Positions 1-8,181 of a stretch of DNA of 11,748 nucleotides are shown here, in pieces. The notes beneath the pieces were generated by a model. It was not told where the DNA came from. It made no database searches and worked only from the letters and a program-made list of their open reading frames with translations. The DNA comes from Pseudozyma flocculosa PF-1. Lineage: Eukaryota; Basidiomycota; Ustilaginomycetes; Ustilaginales; Ustilaginaceae. The stretch's first letter is position 1; every line of letters begins with the position of its first letter. The translations under genes and the position numbers were made by a program. Location: contig NW_006920893.1 in NCBI RefSeq assembly GCF_000417875.1, forward strand, positions 146,038 to 157,785, read 5' to 3'.

Positions 1-81
1 GACGAACCCCTCCCCTCCACTCGCCTCGCCGCGTCCCCCCCCCCCCGGCGGCGCAACGCGTTCTATGCGCAGCATTTCGAC

Positions 82-87
82 CACGTG
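82..87. promoter_or_regulatory. CACGTG E-box next to the tRNA gene
   Basis: A palindromic CACGTG ends 9 bp before the first base of the tRNA. This is the core site for bHLH proteins of the Cbf1/USF type. Whether it acts on the tRNA, on a gene left of the window or on nothing cannot be told from the sequence. Confidence 0.3.
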
Positions 88-96
88 ACATCAAGA

Positions 97-217
97 GGCA
101 ATCTGTCCGAGTGGTCAAGGAGTACGTCTCGAACCAAAACGCCCGCGTGGTTCGACCCCCTCTGGGGGAGGAAACGTATAGGCTCTGCCTGCACAGGTTC
201 GAATCCTGTGGTTGTCG
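97..217 (+). tRNA. tRNA-Ser(CGA), intron-containing
   Basis: This tRNA reads UCG serine codons. Acceptor arm GGCAATC (97-103) pairs with GGTTGTC (210-216), and discriminator base G217 is the serine type. D stem is TCC (106-108) with GGA (119-121). Anticodon stem TACGT (123-127) pairs with ACGTA (174-178). Loop CT-CGA-A carries anticodon CGA at 130-132. The long variable arm AGGC-TCT-GCCT (180-190) is a class II feature of Ser/Leu tRNAs. T arm is ACAGG/CCTGT (193-209) around TTCGAAT. An intron at 134-172 follows the base after the anticodon, the canonical site. Internal promoters are A box TGTCCGAGTGG (104-114) and B box GGTTCGAATCC (196-206). The usual GCC/GGC D stem is TCC/GGA here, a compensated change that gives the A box one mismatch. 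Fungal tRNA-Ser(CGA) commonly has an intron. CCA is not encoded. Confidence 0.96.
134..172 (+). other. tRNA-Ser(CGA) intron, 39 nt
   Basis: The intron lies between tRNA positions 37 and 38. Its GGTTCGA (149-155) is perfectly complementary to TCGAACC (129-135), which spans the anticodon, giving a 7-bp anticodon-intron helix. It is followed at once by a CCCCC-TCT-GGGGG hairpin (156-168). Such pairing is typical of introns cut by the eukaryotic tRNA splicing endonuclease. Confidence 0.9.
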
Positions 218-257
218 CAACGATAGAAGTTGCACCTGCGAAAGCGGGTCGCCACCC

Positions 258-264
258 TTTTTTT
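258..264 (+). terminator. Pol III terminator of the tRNA gene
   Basis: A run of seven T on the coding strand, 40 nt after the last base of the mature tRNA. It is the first run of at least four T downstream, so the primary transcript should carry a trailer of about 40 nt. Confidence 0.8.
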
Positions 265-379
265 GCGTGGTTTGCGCCCGGCGTGGTTCGCACCCCGACG
301 GGTGTCGGAAACGATTTTTCATCCCCCTTTTCCGGGGTGTTTTTTGGGGGGGCGGGGGGTCGAGGCGAGCCAAGGCGCA

Positions 380-419
380 GACGGACGGACGGACGCACGG
401 ACGCACGGACGCACGGACA
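380..419. repeat. GGAC / GGACGCAC tandem repeat
   Basis: A short array starts as (ACGG)n and passes into three copies of an 8-bp unit of the form GGACGCAC. It lies in non-coding DNA between the tRNA and the 3' end of the eL8 gene. Confidence 0.8.
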
Positions 420-473
420 GGACGGCGACGAGGTATCCACGGTGTTGCCAGGTTGGGCTCCGTTGCCTGCGCG

Positions 474-523
474 CCAGTCAGTCAGCCAGTTAGTTAGCCA
501 GCCAGCCTGCCGGCCAGCCTGCC
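474..523. repeat. Degenerate CAGT/CAGC/TAGT tetranucleotide array
   Basis: A 4-bp period continues for about 50 bp with drifting units (CAGT, CAGC, TAGT, then CAGC with CTGC or CGGC). It seems to be an aged microsatellite in the same non-coding interval as the GGAC array. Confidence 0.7.
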
Positions 524-1155
524 AAACTGCTAACGGGCTGCCGGCGACCGTGACCCACCGACCGCGCGGCACGTCAGCAAGCCCAGCCCTGACAACACGA
601 CGGGGCCAAGGGAGGGCGGCTCTCTCGGACGCGGGGGCAAGTCGATGGGTGCGGTGCGTGCGTGCGATGAGGCACAAGAGGGGTATGTTACAGCAAGAGG
701 AGAAAGAAGAGTCGCCACCACGGCCATCCCGACGAGATCAAGTCACACGGCTGTCCGGTCCCCCTCCGGAGATCGGGTAGGACGAAAAGAGGAAGAAGAT
801 GCATAGTCGCGAAGGGGGATGGGGAAGGTGCGATCGACGACGACGCAGGAGGGATGCGACTCGCGGACGGAAAGAGAAGAGGCGACGCCGCCGTCCCCCG
901 CCGTCACCCTCGGCGCATTGCCAGACGGCCCTGCCCCCATCCCCCCTCTTGCATGGAGATTGCCCAGAGAAGGGGGAGCGAGAGAGCTCAGCAATACTTT
1001 TTTGGTGTCATAGGGGTGACAAAAAGGTGGGGGAGGGTGAGGGAGAGGGGGGCAGACAGCCAGTGACACGAGCGAGGACAGCAGGACGGCGACGGCGCGG
1101 GAGGGGAGCTAGGGACCCGGCGACGGCGACGGCAGCTTAGATCTGAGCGCAACGC

Positions 1156-2964
1156 TTAGATCTGCTTGAGGGCCTCGACCTTGACCGACTGGCCCGAGGC
1201 CTTGGCGCGCTTGGCGAGCTTGGCCGTCGACTTGTTGCCGCGGATGCCTCCGCCCCAGGTGCGGCGGGCGTCGTTGTTCTCGAGGTAGTTGGCCTTGGCG
1301 GCCGAGACGAGGTTGGCGAGCTCGCGCTGGTCCTCGGAGCGGACCTCCTCGATGCACGCGACGGCGGCCGTCTTCTTGTGGACGAGGGTGCCGAGCGACG
1401 ACTTGGAGCGCACAATGACGTACGGCACGCCCATCTTGCGGCAGAGGGCGGGCAGGAAGACGACGAGCTCAATCGGGTCAACGTCGGCGGCGATGACGAC
1501 GAGGGCGGCCTTCTTGGCCTCGACGAGGGCGACGACGTGGTTGAGGCCGTACTTGACAAACAGGGGCTTCTTGCCGTCGGCCTTGGGGTCGGCCTTCTTG
1601 CCGTCGGCGACGTCCTTGGCGACGGCGTCGAGGCGCGCCTTCTTCTCCTGCTTCGACTCGGGGCGGTACTTGTTGAACAGCTTGAAGAGGTTGGTGGCCG
1701 TGTTCTTGTCCAGCGTGTTGGAGAACTGGGCAATCGCCGGGGGAACCTTCAGGCGCTGGTTGAGGATGACCCTCTGGCGCTGCAGGCGGACGTATTCGGG
1801 CCACTTGACAAAGCGGGTCAGGTCACGCTTGGGCTGGACATCCTGGCCTGCGGTGCAGAATAGCGCGTGGGACGGCGAGGAAAGAAGTGACGGGAGAGGC
1901 GGTACGGTCAGCGACGGCTCTCGATGACAGGGTAAGCTGGACCGGGCGCGAGGCGTCGCAAACTCACCAATGCCAAAGTGCTTGGGGCGCGACTCGAAGA
2001 GGGGGTTCTTGGCGGCCTTGCTGCCAGCCTTGCTCTTCGAGTAAGGGGCGGAGGCGGGCTTCTTGCCGGGAGCGGACTTGGCGGCCTTGGGCTGTGGGGA
2101 AAAGGGGGGATCGTACAACGACGGGGCACGAGGACGAAAGGCGGGGACGGAACAACGAGTACAGACGAGTATGGGGGAAAGGGCAAGAGAGGACAACGGG
2201 GTCATTGAGACGAGTCAGTGCTCTGTTGCTCGAATTGTGGTGCCGCAGAGGGCAAGACAAGACGCAAGCAGAACAAGCCGAAACTCGGAGCTCTAACAGC
2301 TAACGGAAACGTCGCAGGGTGGGCAGACGGCGGCAGAGAGGGTGGCCAGGGCAAGTTGACCTCGCCACGCGCCATGGTGCAGCGAGCTGACTAGCCTGGC
2401 GTGCCCTCAAGCCGAATTGCTACCCCGGACGTTCCCGCGCATCCCCAAGATACATGGCACCGTCATCGCACGGCGAGTTCTGCGCACAGGGGCGACGAGA
2501 GGGACAGCCGGCTCTGGTAGGCCAATCTTGATTGTGGTGTGGCCGACGTCACGCCGCCAGACGCTCAAAGGGCGCCGTCGTCAAGGAGGTCGAGAGCGAT
2601 GAGGGTGGAAGGACGCCTCCATCGCACCAAGCCAAGCAGGCACCCGGAGCCACAGGGGCAGCGGGTCCCGCCCGGCTTGGCTCGGCGGCGGCGTCGACCT
2701 CTGCTCATCGATCCCCCGTCGCGTTGGGCAAGTCCGCTTCGGTGCAGTCGGGGCCGGCGGTCATCCGTCGACCACGCCTCGAGGCGGTCCGTCGCGCTGT
2801 CGTGCTACGGGCGGCATCAGCAGCGGGTCGGGAGGTCGCTCGAGGTGCTGCTGCTGTCGGAGGCTCGTCGTTGGTCGGTTGTCGCACAGTGTCGGTCGTA
2901 GGTCGATGCCGATGCTGGCGTGGCGTCGTCGCGAGCATCGGCTGCGCTATGTGATGCGTACCAT
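1156..2964 (-). CDS. RPL8: 60S ribosomal protein eL8 (L7a/Rpl8), three exons
   Basis: Exons on the minus strand: 2964-2962 (ATG only), 2091-1968, 1847-1156 (stop TAA 1158-1156), giving 272 residues; human and yeast homologues have 266 and 256. eL8 is a component of the large ribosomal subunit that binds rRNA through an L7Ae-type fold. Visible hallmarks are [15 protein letters not shown] then QDVQPKRDL across the second junction, [39 protein letters not shown], and the L7Ae core with [19 protein letters not shown] and VPYVIV (about residues 135-188), then [16 protein letters not shown]. Intron 2 (1967-1848, 120 bp) runs GTGAGTT..CAG and restores Gly43. The first exon is inferred: AAAATGG context, donor GTACGC, phase 0 into [11 protein letters not shown], and no upstream ATG on this strand for 347 bp. 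Exons 2 and 3 are near certain; exon 1 is about 65 percent. Confidence 0.93.
2092..2961 (-). other. Long first intron of the eL8 gene
   Basis: The intron is 870 bp, with donor GTACGC directly after the ATG and acceptor CCCCACAG before CCCAAGGCC. A CTGAC motif (2218-2214) is a possible branch site, though at about 120 nt from the acceptor it is far. The stretch holds several minus-strand ATGs (2205, 2375, 2442, 2455), none followed by a good donor in the right phase. I see no convincing C/D or H/ACA snoRNA inside. An unseen extra small exon cannot be excluded. Confidence 0.6.
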
Positions 2965-3320
2965 TTTGAAAAGTTGGGCGGGGTGTCTTGAGGAAGGGGG
3001 ATAGGGAGAGAATGGGTTGGTGGTTGGTGGACGAGGAGGAAGGGAATGGCGGCGGGCAGAGGGCACTCGACCACCTCGACCACCTCGGCCAGCCAGAGCC
3101 AGCCGGCCCCCAACGCCCCCAGGCTCAGCCGACCCAGCAGGTCAGCAGGCCCCAACCTCGATTTTCGAATTTCCAAAGGCGGGCGCGCAGGACTGACCCA
3201 GCCACTCGACCTCGGCCGAAGTTTGCCCCGGCGTCTGCTTCTCGGTTCCGCACCTCGGAGCTCGGAATTCTTTCGGATCGGGCGAACCACGGCGACACGA
3301 CCCGATTTGTCCATTCCTGC
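2965..3320 (-). promoter_or_regulatory. eL8 leader and promoter region
   Basis: Immediately before the inferred ATG the minus strand is rich in C and T (about 2986-3017 on the plus strand shows its GA-rich complement), ending in CTTTTCAAAATGG. Pyrimidine-rich leaders are usual for highly expressed fungal ribosomal-protein genes. No ATG occurs on the minus strand from 2965 to 3311. I see no clear TATA box. Confidence 0.5.
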
Positions 3321-3481
3321 TGCGCACTGGGCGAGGAACCTGGTGCCGCTGCGGCTCTGGGCATGGATGCTCCCACAGGCGTCGCTGGCGTGGCCTGACC
3401 AGGCAGCTTTCGCAGTTACCGAAGCAATCCATGGGCTTGCAGGGCATGGGCGTGTAAGGAATGGGACGATACCGTATACAG

Positions 3482-3489
3482 TATGTACA
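3482..3489 (-). promoter_or_regulatory. Pumilio (Puf3-type) site in the 3' UTR of the regulator gene
   Basis: The minus strand reads CTTGTACATA, an exact fit to TGTANATA with the extra C two bases upstream that Puf3-class proteins prefer. It starts about 135 nt after the TAG stop of the transcription factor gene, so it should lie in that mRNA's 3' UTR. The match is seen; function is inferred. Confidence 0.4.
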
Positions 3490-3623
3490 AGGAGACCAGC
3501 GAGGAAGGGGGCCAGAGGCATTCGTTGACCATAGCAAGGATGGGTCATCCTCGCAAGGCGCGACTCGGGGCGAAACGACAAGAGGGCTGGCAGGCGGGGA
3601 GCCTGGATGCTGCTACTGGGCTG

Positions 3624-4022
3624 CTACTGCTGGGTCCAGCTGCTTTCGTCTGCGGACGGCTGCTGGCTGTGGTCCTGCTGCTGCTGGGCGAGGTGTGCGT
3701 CGACCTGGCCCTGCGTCTGCGTCGGCTCCGAGGCCAGCTGCAGCGAGGGGTGGGCGTCGTCGTTCTCAACCTGCATCGGCGCGTGCTGCTCTTGCTGCTC
3801 CTGCTCGTGCTGGTGGTCCTGGTGCTGGGGCTGCTGTGGTTGCTCGCCCGCCTCCATCTGATGCTGCGAGTGCTGGGCATGCGGCGATGTCACGTCGAGA
3901 TCGTGCTCGTCCATCACATAGCTCTCCTGAGGTTGCGGCTGTTGCTGCTGGGCCGCCTCCTGCGCGTGCTCGTGGTGCTGGTGATGCGCGTCGTGCTGGT
4001 GCTGGTGCTGTTGCTCTTGCTC

Positions 4023-4058
<36 letters not shown>

Positions 4059-6810
4059 GCTCTGCTGGTGCGCCAGAGCGACCAACGCCGAAAAGTCCTT
4101 GAGATCGCTCTCGTCGACCCGCTGGCCCTGGCGCTGTGCCACGGCGGCGTTCTCAATCGCAGCGGCGGCGATGCTCAGCCCGTCCATGCCCGTCGTCGCC
4201 ATCTCGCGCTCCACATCGCGGCGTAGGGCGATGGCGAGCGAGCTGCCCGGCTCAAACGTCGTGTCGACCCGCGCGCGCTCGGCGTAGACGCGGAAGATGT
4301 TTTCGATGCGCTCGCTCTTCTCGAACGCGTCCTCGTACGACATGGCCAGGTTGCGGAAGCATTGCAGCAGCGTGTCGATCTCGGGCCGCTGGAAGCGCAC
4401 TAGGAAGCGCGCCGTGGCGTCAAAGGCCTGCGTCAGCATGCCCGGGTCGAGGCGCAGGAAGGAGCGGTCGTGCAGCTCCGACATGAGCATGTTGACCCGC
4501 AGCGCCGACGCCAGCGCCTTCTCCTGCGCCCGGGCGACGAGACCCGAGACGGCCTCGGCCGTTGGAGCGTCGGCCGGCGTGCCAGCGTCGTCGCCCAGCC
4601 GACGGAGGTGCTCCTGCGCCGCCCTCGACGTGACGGCGCTCCGGTCGGTGCCGTAGATGCCCAGCTCGTCGATGCACTGCCACAGCGCGATCCACATGGC
4701 GTGGTGGGTGACGTCGGCCGTGCACGCCGTCATCGCGGTGAGGTAGTCCCACTCGGCGGGCCAGTCGGGCAGCGGCACGCCGGACTTCTCGAGGTGGTCG
4801 GCCGCCCACCGGTCGAGGAGCGTCGCAATCTCCTCGAGCAGCTCGATGCGGACACCCTCAGCGGCGTGCCTGGGCTTGCGAAGGAGGTCGGCAAATTTGC
4901 GATTGATCGCGGCCGAGTCGCGCGACGCACGGCTGGCCGGACCCGTCGCCGGCCCCGCATCGCGACCGTCGGCGTCGCCCGGCGGAGGCGCAGCATCGTT
5001 GTCGTCGTTGGGGCTGGTGGGCTCCCAGTCGTAGTCGTCCTCGTCGATGATGGGCTTGCGCCGCGCCGAGGCGGCGGCCGCGGCGTCGGCGCTGCACACC
5101 GTCCACCAGGCCTGCTCGAGCTCGGCGCGGACGGCGGGGTCCTTGATCTCGAGCATCGTGTCCTTCTGGTTGATGCCGAGCTCGAGCAGGTGACGGGCCG
5201 CACACGAGCACCAGAAGCCGGTCGACTGCAGCGTCGCAGAGCGGTGGCTCGAGGGCATCGGCTTGCCGGCCAGTGAGAGGTCGTCGTTGCACCAGGTCGA
5301 GGGCTGGTAGAGGAGCGCCTCGGCCAGGATGCACGCCTGCACATTCTCCACCGTCGGCTGCCGGTGCGCCTTGACGCGGTCCATCACCTCGATGGCGCGG
5401 ATGAGGAGGTCCTCAGCCAGGCGGTTGCGGCCGACGCGACGCAGCTCGTCGGGCACCGTGAGGATGGGCAGGTCGACGCCGCCCTTGGCCCCGGTGACCT
5501 GGTGGGCCCGATCCGTCTCGCCGCGCGACAGGGCGCCGTGGGCCGAGGTAAAGGCGCGCTCGAGCTCCCGGACGCTCTCCTCGCGGTCCGCCTGGATCAG
5601 CGGGTGCTGGCTGAACTTGGCGCCGAGCGCCAGCACGACGGCCACCAGCACGTCCGGAGGCGCGCCGCCCAGCTCCTCGTCCTTGTCGTAGAAGCGCTTC
5701 TTGAAGACGTCGGCATCGAAGAGCGGCATGCGGACGTGGACGACCGAAAAGTAGGTCTCGATCAGGTCGGCGATGAACTCGTCGCGCGTCGAGTCCGTCA
5801 GCAGGCGAAGCTCGGCGCCCGTCGAGGCCGCGGGCTTGACCGAGGAGCTGACGGTCTGGTGCAGCAGCCGGGCGGCGGCCCCGTCACGCGAGCTGGGCGA
5901 CGTGTAAGGCAGGTTGCCGTGCTGGATCGTCTTGACCTCCTCGACCGGGTAGTCGGTGTCTCGGCGGAAGAGGTAGGTCACGAGGCGGTTCTGCACCCTT
6001 TCCAGCGCCTCGACGACCGATTCGGGCTTGGGCACATCGACGTCGGGCTCCGACGTGGCGATCGAGGTGCGCGCGCGCTTCGACGGCCGCTTGGCCGACG
6101 ACGTCGCCCACTGCACGTAGAGCGTCGTGCAGTCGATGCCCTTGGCCTTGCAGTGGCGGCACTTTTCCTCGCCCGGGTCGCGGTTGCAGCGCACCTTTCG
6201 GCTGCGGCAGGCGTCGCACGCGCTGTTCTGCTTGCGCGACGCCACGAGCACCTGCTTGGTGGGCGTCGAAGGCGCCGAAGGGTTGGGCTGCGCGCCGCCC
6301 TCGGTCTGGCTGGCAGGCGGCTGAGACCCGCCGTCGACCGACGTCTCCGGCTCTGCCTGGCCCGCCGCGGTGCCTGGCTCGACTTTGGCCTGCTGGTTCG
6401 CGTCGGACATGGTGGCGTCGACGTCCGCGGCGGGTGCGGGCTGCTGCTGCTGGGGAGCGAAGGCGGGATCCAAGTTTGACCCGTCGGCGGCCGAGACGGG
6501 AAGGCCCTCGGCTTCCTTGTAGCGCTGCGCTTCCAGCGCGTTGCTCGCGAGGCTCTGTGCCGCGTCCATCTCTTGGTAGGTGTGGCCGGTGGCCGATCCG
6601 TTGGTCGCTTCGTCCTCGGCGGTCGCGGGGGCCGCTGCAGCGTCTACCTGGGGAGCAGAGACGGGGATGTGGCCGTTGGCGGCATGCTCCTGAACCGACG
6701 CGTCCTGCTGGTGATGCTGCTGGTGCTCGTGCTGTTGCTCTTGTTCTGCTCCAGCGGCGTGGTCCGGGTGGGACTGCGCAACATCAGTCATGGCATGGTC
6801 AGCCAGCGCG

Positions 6811-6848
<38 letters not shown>

Positions 6849-7265
6849 ATCGTGGGATTGCGGCTGCTGCTGCTCCTGCTGCTGCTGGTGGAGATGGTGA
6901 TCTTCTTGAGGCGGCTGCTCCTGCTGCACGGGAACGTCGATGTGGTGATGCTGCTGCTGCTGCTGCTGCTCAGCCTGCTCAGACTGGGGCTCTGCAGACT
7001 TGTGATGGTCGGCCTGGTCAATGTGGACATCGTCGTGCTGAGTGAACGAAGCGAGAATGGCAGCATCGTCGACATGCTGCTGGTCGTATTGCTGGTGGTG
7101 ATCGAGCTGCTGCTGCTGCTGCGGTGGCTGATCACCAGCGGCATCCGTCGTCGACGATGCACCATGCTGGAGGTGGTGCTGCTGCTGGTGCTCGTCGTTC
7201 TGGGTCGGGGCCGGCTGCGCGGCCGCCTCGCCGAGATTGGCAAAGTTGATATCGGCGTCGGCCAT
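3624..7265 (-). CDS. Zn2Cys6 fungal-specific transcription factor with Gln/His-rich ends
   Basis: A 1213-residue, apparently intronless protein, expected to be a nuclear DNA-binding regulator. Start ATG at 7265 has A at -3 and G at +4; stop TAG at 3626. Residues 1 to about 340 are low complexity, rich in Gln, His, Asp and Ala. The Gal4-type cluster is C350-x2-C353-x6-C360-x8-C369-x2-C372-x6-C379, beginning CDACRSRKVRCNRD, with a basic stretch KRPSKRAR just after that may be a nuclear localisation signal. Residues of about 495-990 fit the fungal-specific regulatory middle homology region (DEFIADLIETYF, VRMPLFDADVFKKRF, MWIALWQCIDELGIYG, IDTLLQCFRNLAMSYEDAF). The tail (about 1060-1213) is again Gln/His-rich and could act in activation. 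An acidic insert (about 740-790) interrupts the middle region. Target genes are unknown, and I cannot assign a named orthologue. The main uncertainty is whether an intron is hidden in the disordered parts. Confidence 0.9.
4023..4058 (-). repeat. CAG/CAA tract encoding Q12
   Basis: Twelve glutamine codons (nine CAG, three CAA) encode residues 1070-1081 of the regulator. The surrounding codons continue as Glu/Gln/His-rich sequence. Confidence 0.95.
6813..6845 (-). repeat. Pure (CAG)11 tract encoding Q11
   Basis: Eleven uninterrupted CAG codons encode residues 141-151 of the regulator. A shorter pure tract of six CAG lies at 6951-6968. Purity suggests recent slippage and probable length variation between strains. 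Confidence 0.95.
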
Positions 7266-7400
7266 GCTGGATCGTTCGCCGATAAGGAAAGGGGGCCCGG
7301 GCAATGGCGGATCCGCGTCGCAATCGGATGGGGCCGGCTGAGGGAAAAGTGAAGGTAGCAGGCGGGGGGGACCGAGCTGCGGGACCGAGGTCGGCGGGTC

Positions 7401-7421
7401 GGTGGTGGTGGTGGTGGTGGT
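7401..7421. repeat. (GGT)7 microsatellite
   Basis: Seven perfect GGT units on the plus strand (ACC on the minus) in the probable 5' leader of the regulator gene, about 140 bp before its ATG. Confidence 0.9.
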
Positions 7422-7770
7422 GCGGATGGCGTCGGAGCCGACAATATGCCCGTCGCGTTTTTCGGATGGCGGGGGGAGCCCGACGCGAGGGTCTCGACCG
7501 GGGACGTGGAGGCTCGACCGCGGCGTCGATGGTAAGCGCTGTTGCGGCTAGCCAACCGCCCTTTTGTCTGCTGTCGACGTCGAGCGTCGTCGTCCTTCTC
7601 TGTCGTCGTCGAGACTGGTGTCGATGTCGCGGAAGGCAGAAGAAAAAGCGGTCAGAGGCGGTTCTGGGCGGGGCAGGTCGGATTGGGACGCTGGCTGGCA
7701 GACGAGCGAGGGTGGATGGAGGAGGGAGGGAAACGGGGGGCGGTAACGGATCCGAGCCGGAGCGCCGAGG

Positions 7771-7778
7771 TCTTTATA
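7771..7778 (-). promoter_or_regulatory. TATA box candidate for the regulator gene
   Basis: The minus strand reads TATAAAGA in a GC-rich setting (CGCGC before, CCTCGG after), 506 bp upstream of the ATG at 7265. If used, the leader would be about 470 nt. No ATG occurs on the minus strand between this box and the start codon. Confidence 0.45.
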
Positions 7779-8181
7779 GCGCGGGCCCGCCTCGCAGCCT
7801 CGCTCGGTGCCGCGCAGAAACCCTGCTGGGCTGGCGACGGCAGGCAGGCAGGCAGGCCGGATCGAAAATCGACAAACTCGACGTGGGGCGGGACGGGGCG
7901 GGGCAGGCGAGGCCACCACCAAGGCAGCTCGATCGGCTGGGCCGCCGCCCCTCGGCGTTTTGGCGGGCGCGCCGCTCACCGGCTGGCTCGGTCTAGCAGG
8001 CCGCCTGCTGGCCAGGCTGCATTCGGCGACGAAGGCCACCGTACCTCGGCGCACAGAGCACCCGGCCTAGCCTGGCCTCAAGCCTTGCCCCGCTCAACCC
8101 GCACAGCCTACCTACCATCCCACGGCCACCCTCCTCCCCGACTCGGCCGGCGTCGCCAGCCATCCGTGCTCGTCCACATAC

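Larger units (their letters stand above)
265..1155. other. Non-coding interval between tRNA terminator and eL8 stop
   Basis: The tRNA (plus) and eL8 (minus) are convergent, so this stretch should hold the eL8 3' untranslated region, nearest 1155, and spacer. It also contains the two tandem arrays. Open frames here (for example 85-780 plus) are low-complexity Arg/Pro/Ala-rich translations without recognisable domains, and I do not call a gene. Confidence 0.6.
7266..8107 (-). other. Long upstream region and probable 5' leader of the regulator gene
   Basis: No supported coding sequence lies here. The minus strand has no ATG from 7266 to 8019, while the plus strand has about eight. The part nearest the gene is C/T-rich on the minus strand, as fungal leaders often are. 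A stretch from CTGAC (7655-7651) through a T-rich tract to CACCAG (acceptor at 7615) looks like an intron 3' end, so a spliced leader is possible. A GGCA repeat (four units) is at 7840-7855. Confidence 0.5.

Noticed and set aside
265..305. Second tRNA-like segment (GCGTGGTTCG repeated near 265-300)
   Set aside because: It resembles part of the tRNA intron, but no acceptor, D or T arm can be folded around it.
2203..2375. ATG at 2205 or at 2375 as the eL8 start
   Set aside because: 2205 reads through the intron 3' region into exon 2 with an unfamiliar N-terminus. 2375 has a good context (CACCATGG) but only a weak donor (GAG|GTCAAC) in phase. The ATG at 2964 has both context and donor.
2092..2961. 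Box C/D snoRNA inside the long eL8 intron
   Set aside because: Only imperfect C-box-like sequences (for example CGATGAC near 2463-2469) and no properly spaced D box or terminal stem.
2817..3581. 254-codon minus-strand frame between the regulator and eL8
   Set aside because: No domain or natural-looking composition. It overlaps the inferred eL8 start, leader and promoter, and frames this long arise by chance in GC-rich DNA.
7266..7304. Start of the regulator at the upstream TTG (7304)
   Set aside because: TTG is not expected as a nuclear start codon in fungi. The ATG at 7265 has a good context and no ATG occurs upstream for over 750 bp.
3483..7352. Long plus-strand frames opposite the regulator (3483-4226, 5364-6479, 6573-7352), rich in leucine
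   Set aside because: The leucine runs are the reverse complement of CAG glutamine codons. The minus frame has a zinc cluster and a known regulatory domain; the plus frames have none.
6788..7614. Joining the orphan exon (8182-8287) to the acceptor-like site at 7615
   Set aside because: The frame keeps open but runs into the regulator's coding sequence in another phase and gives Arg/Ser/Pro-rich noise ending at 6788.
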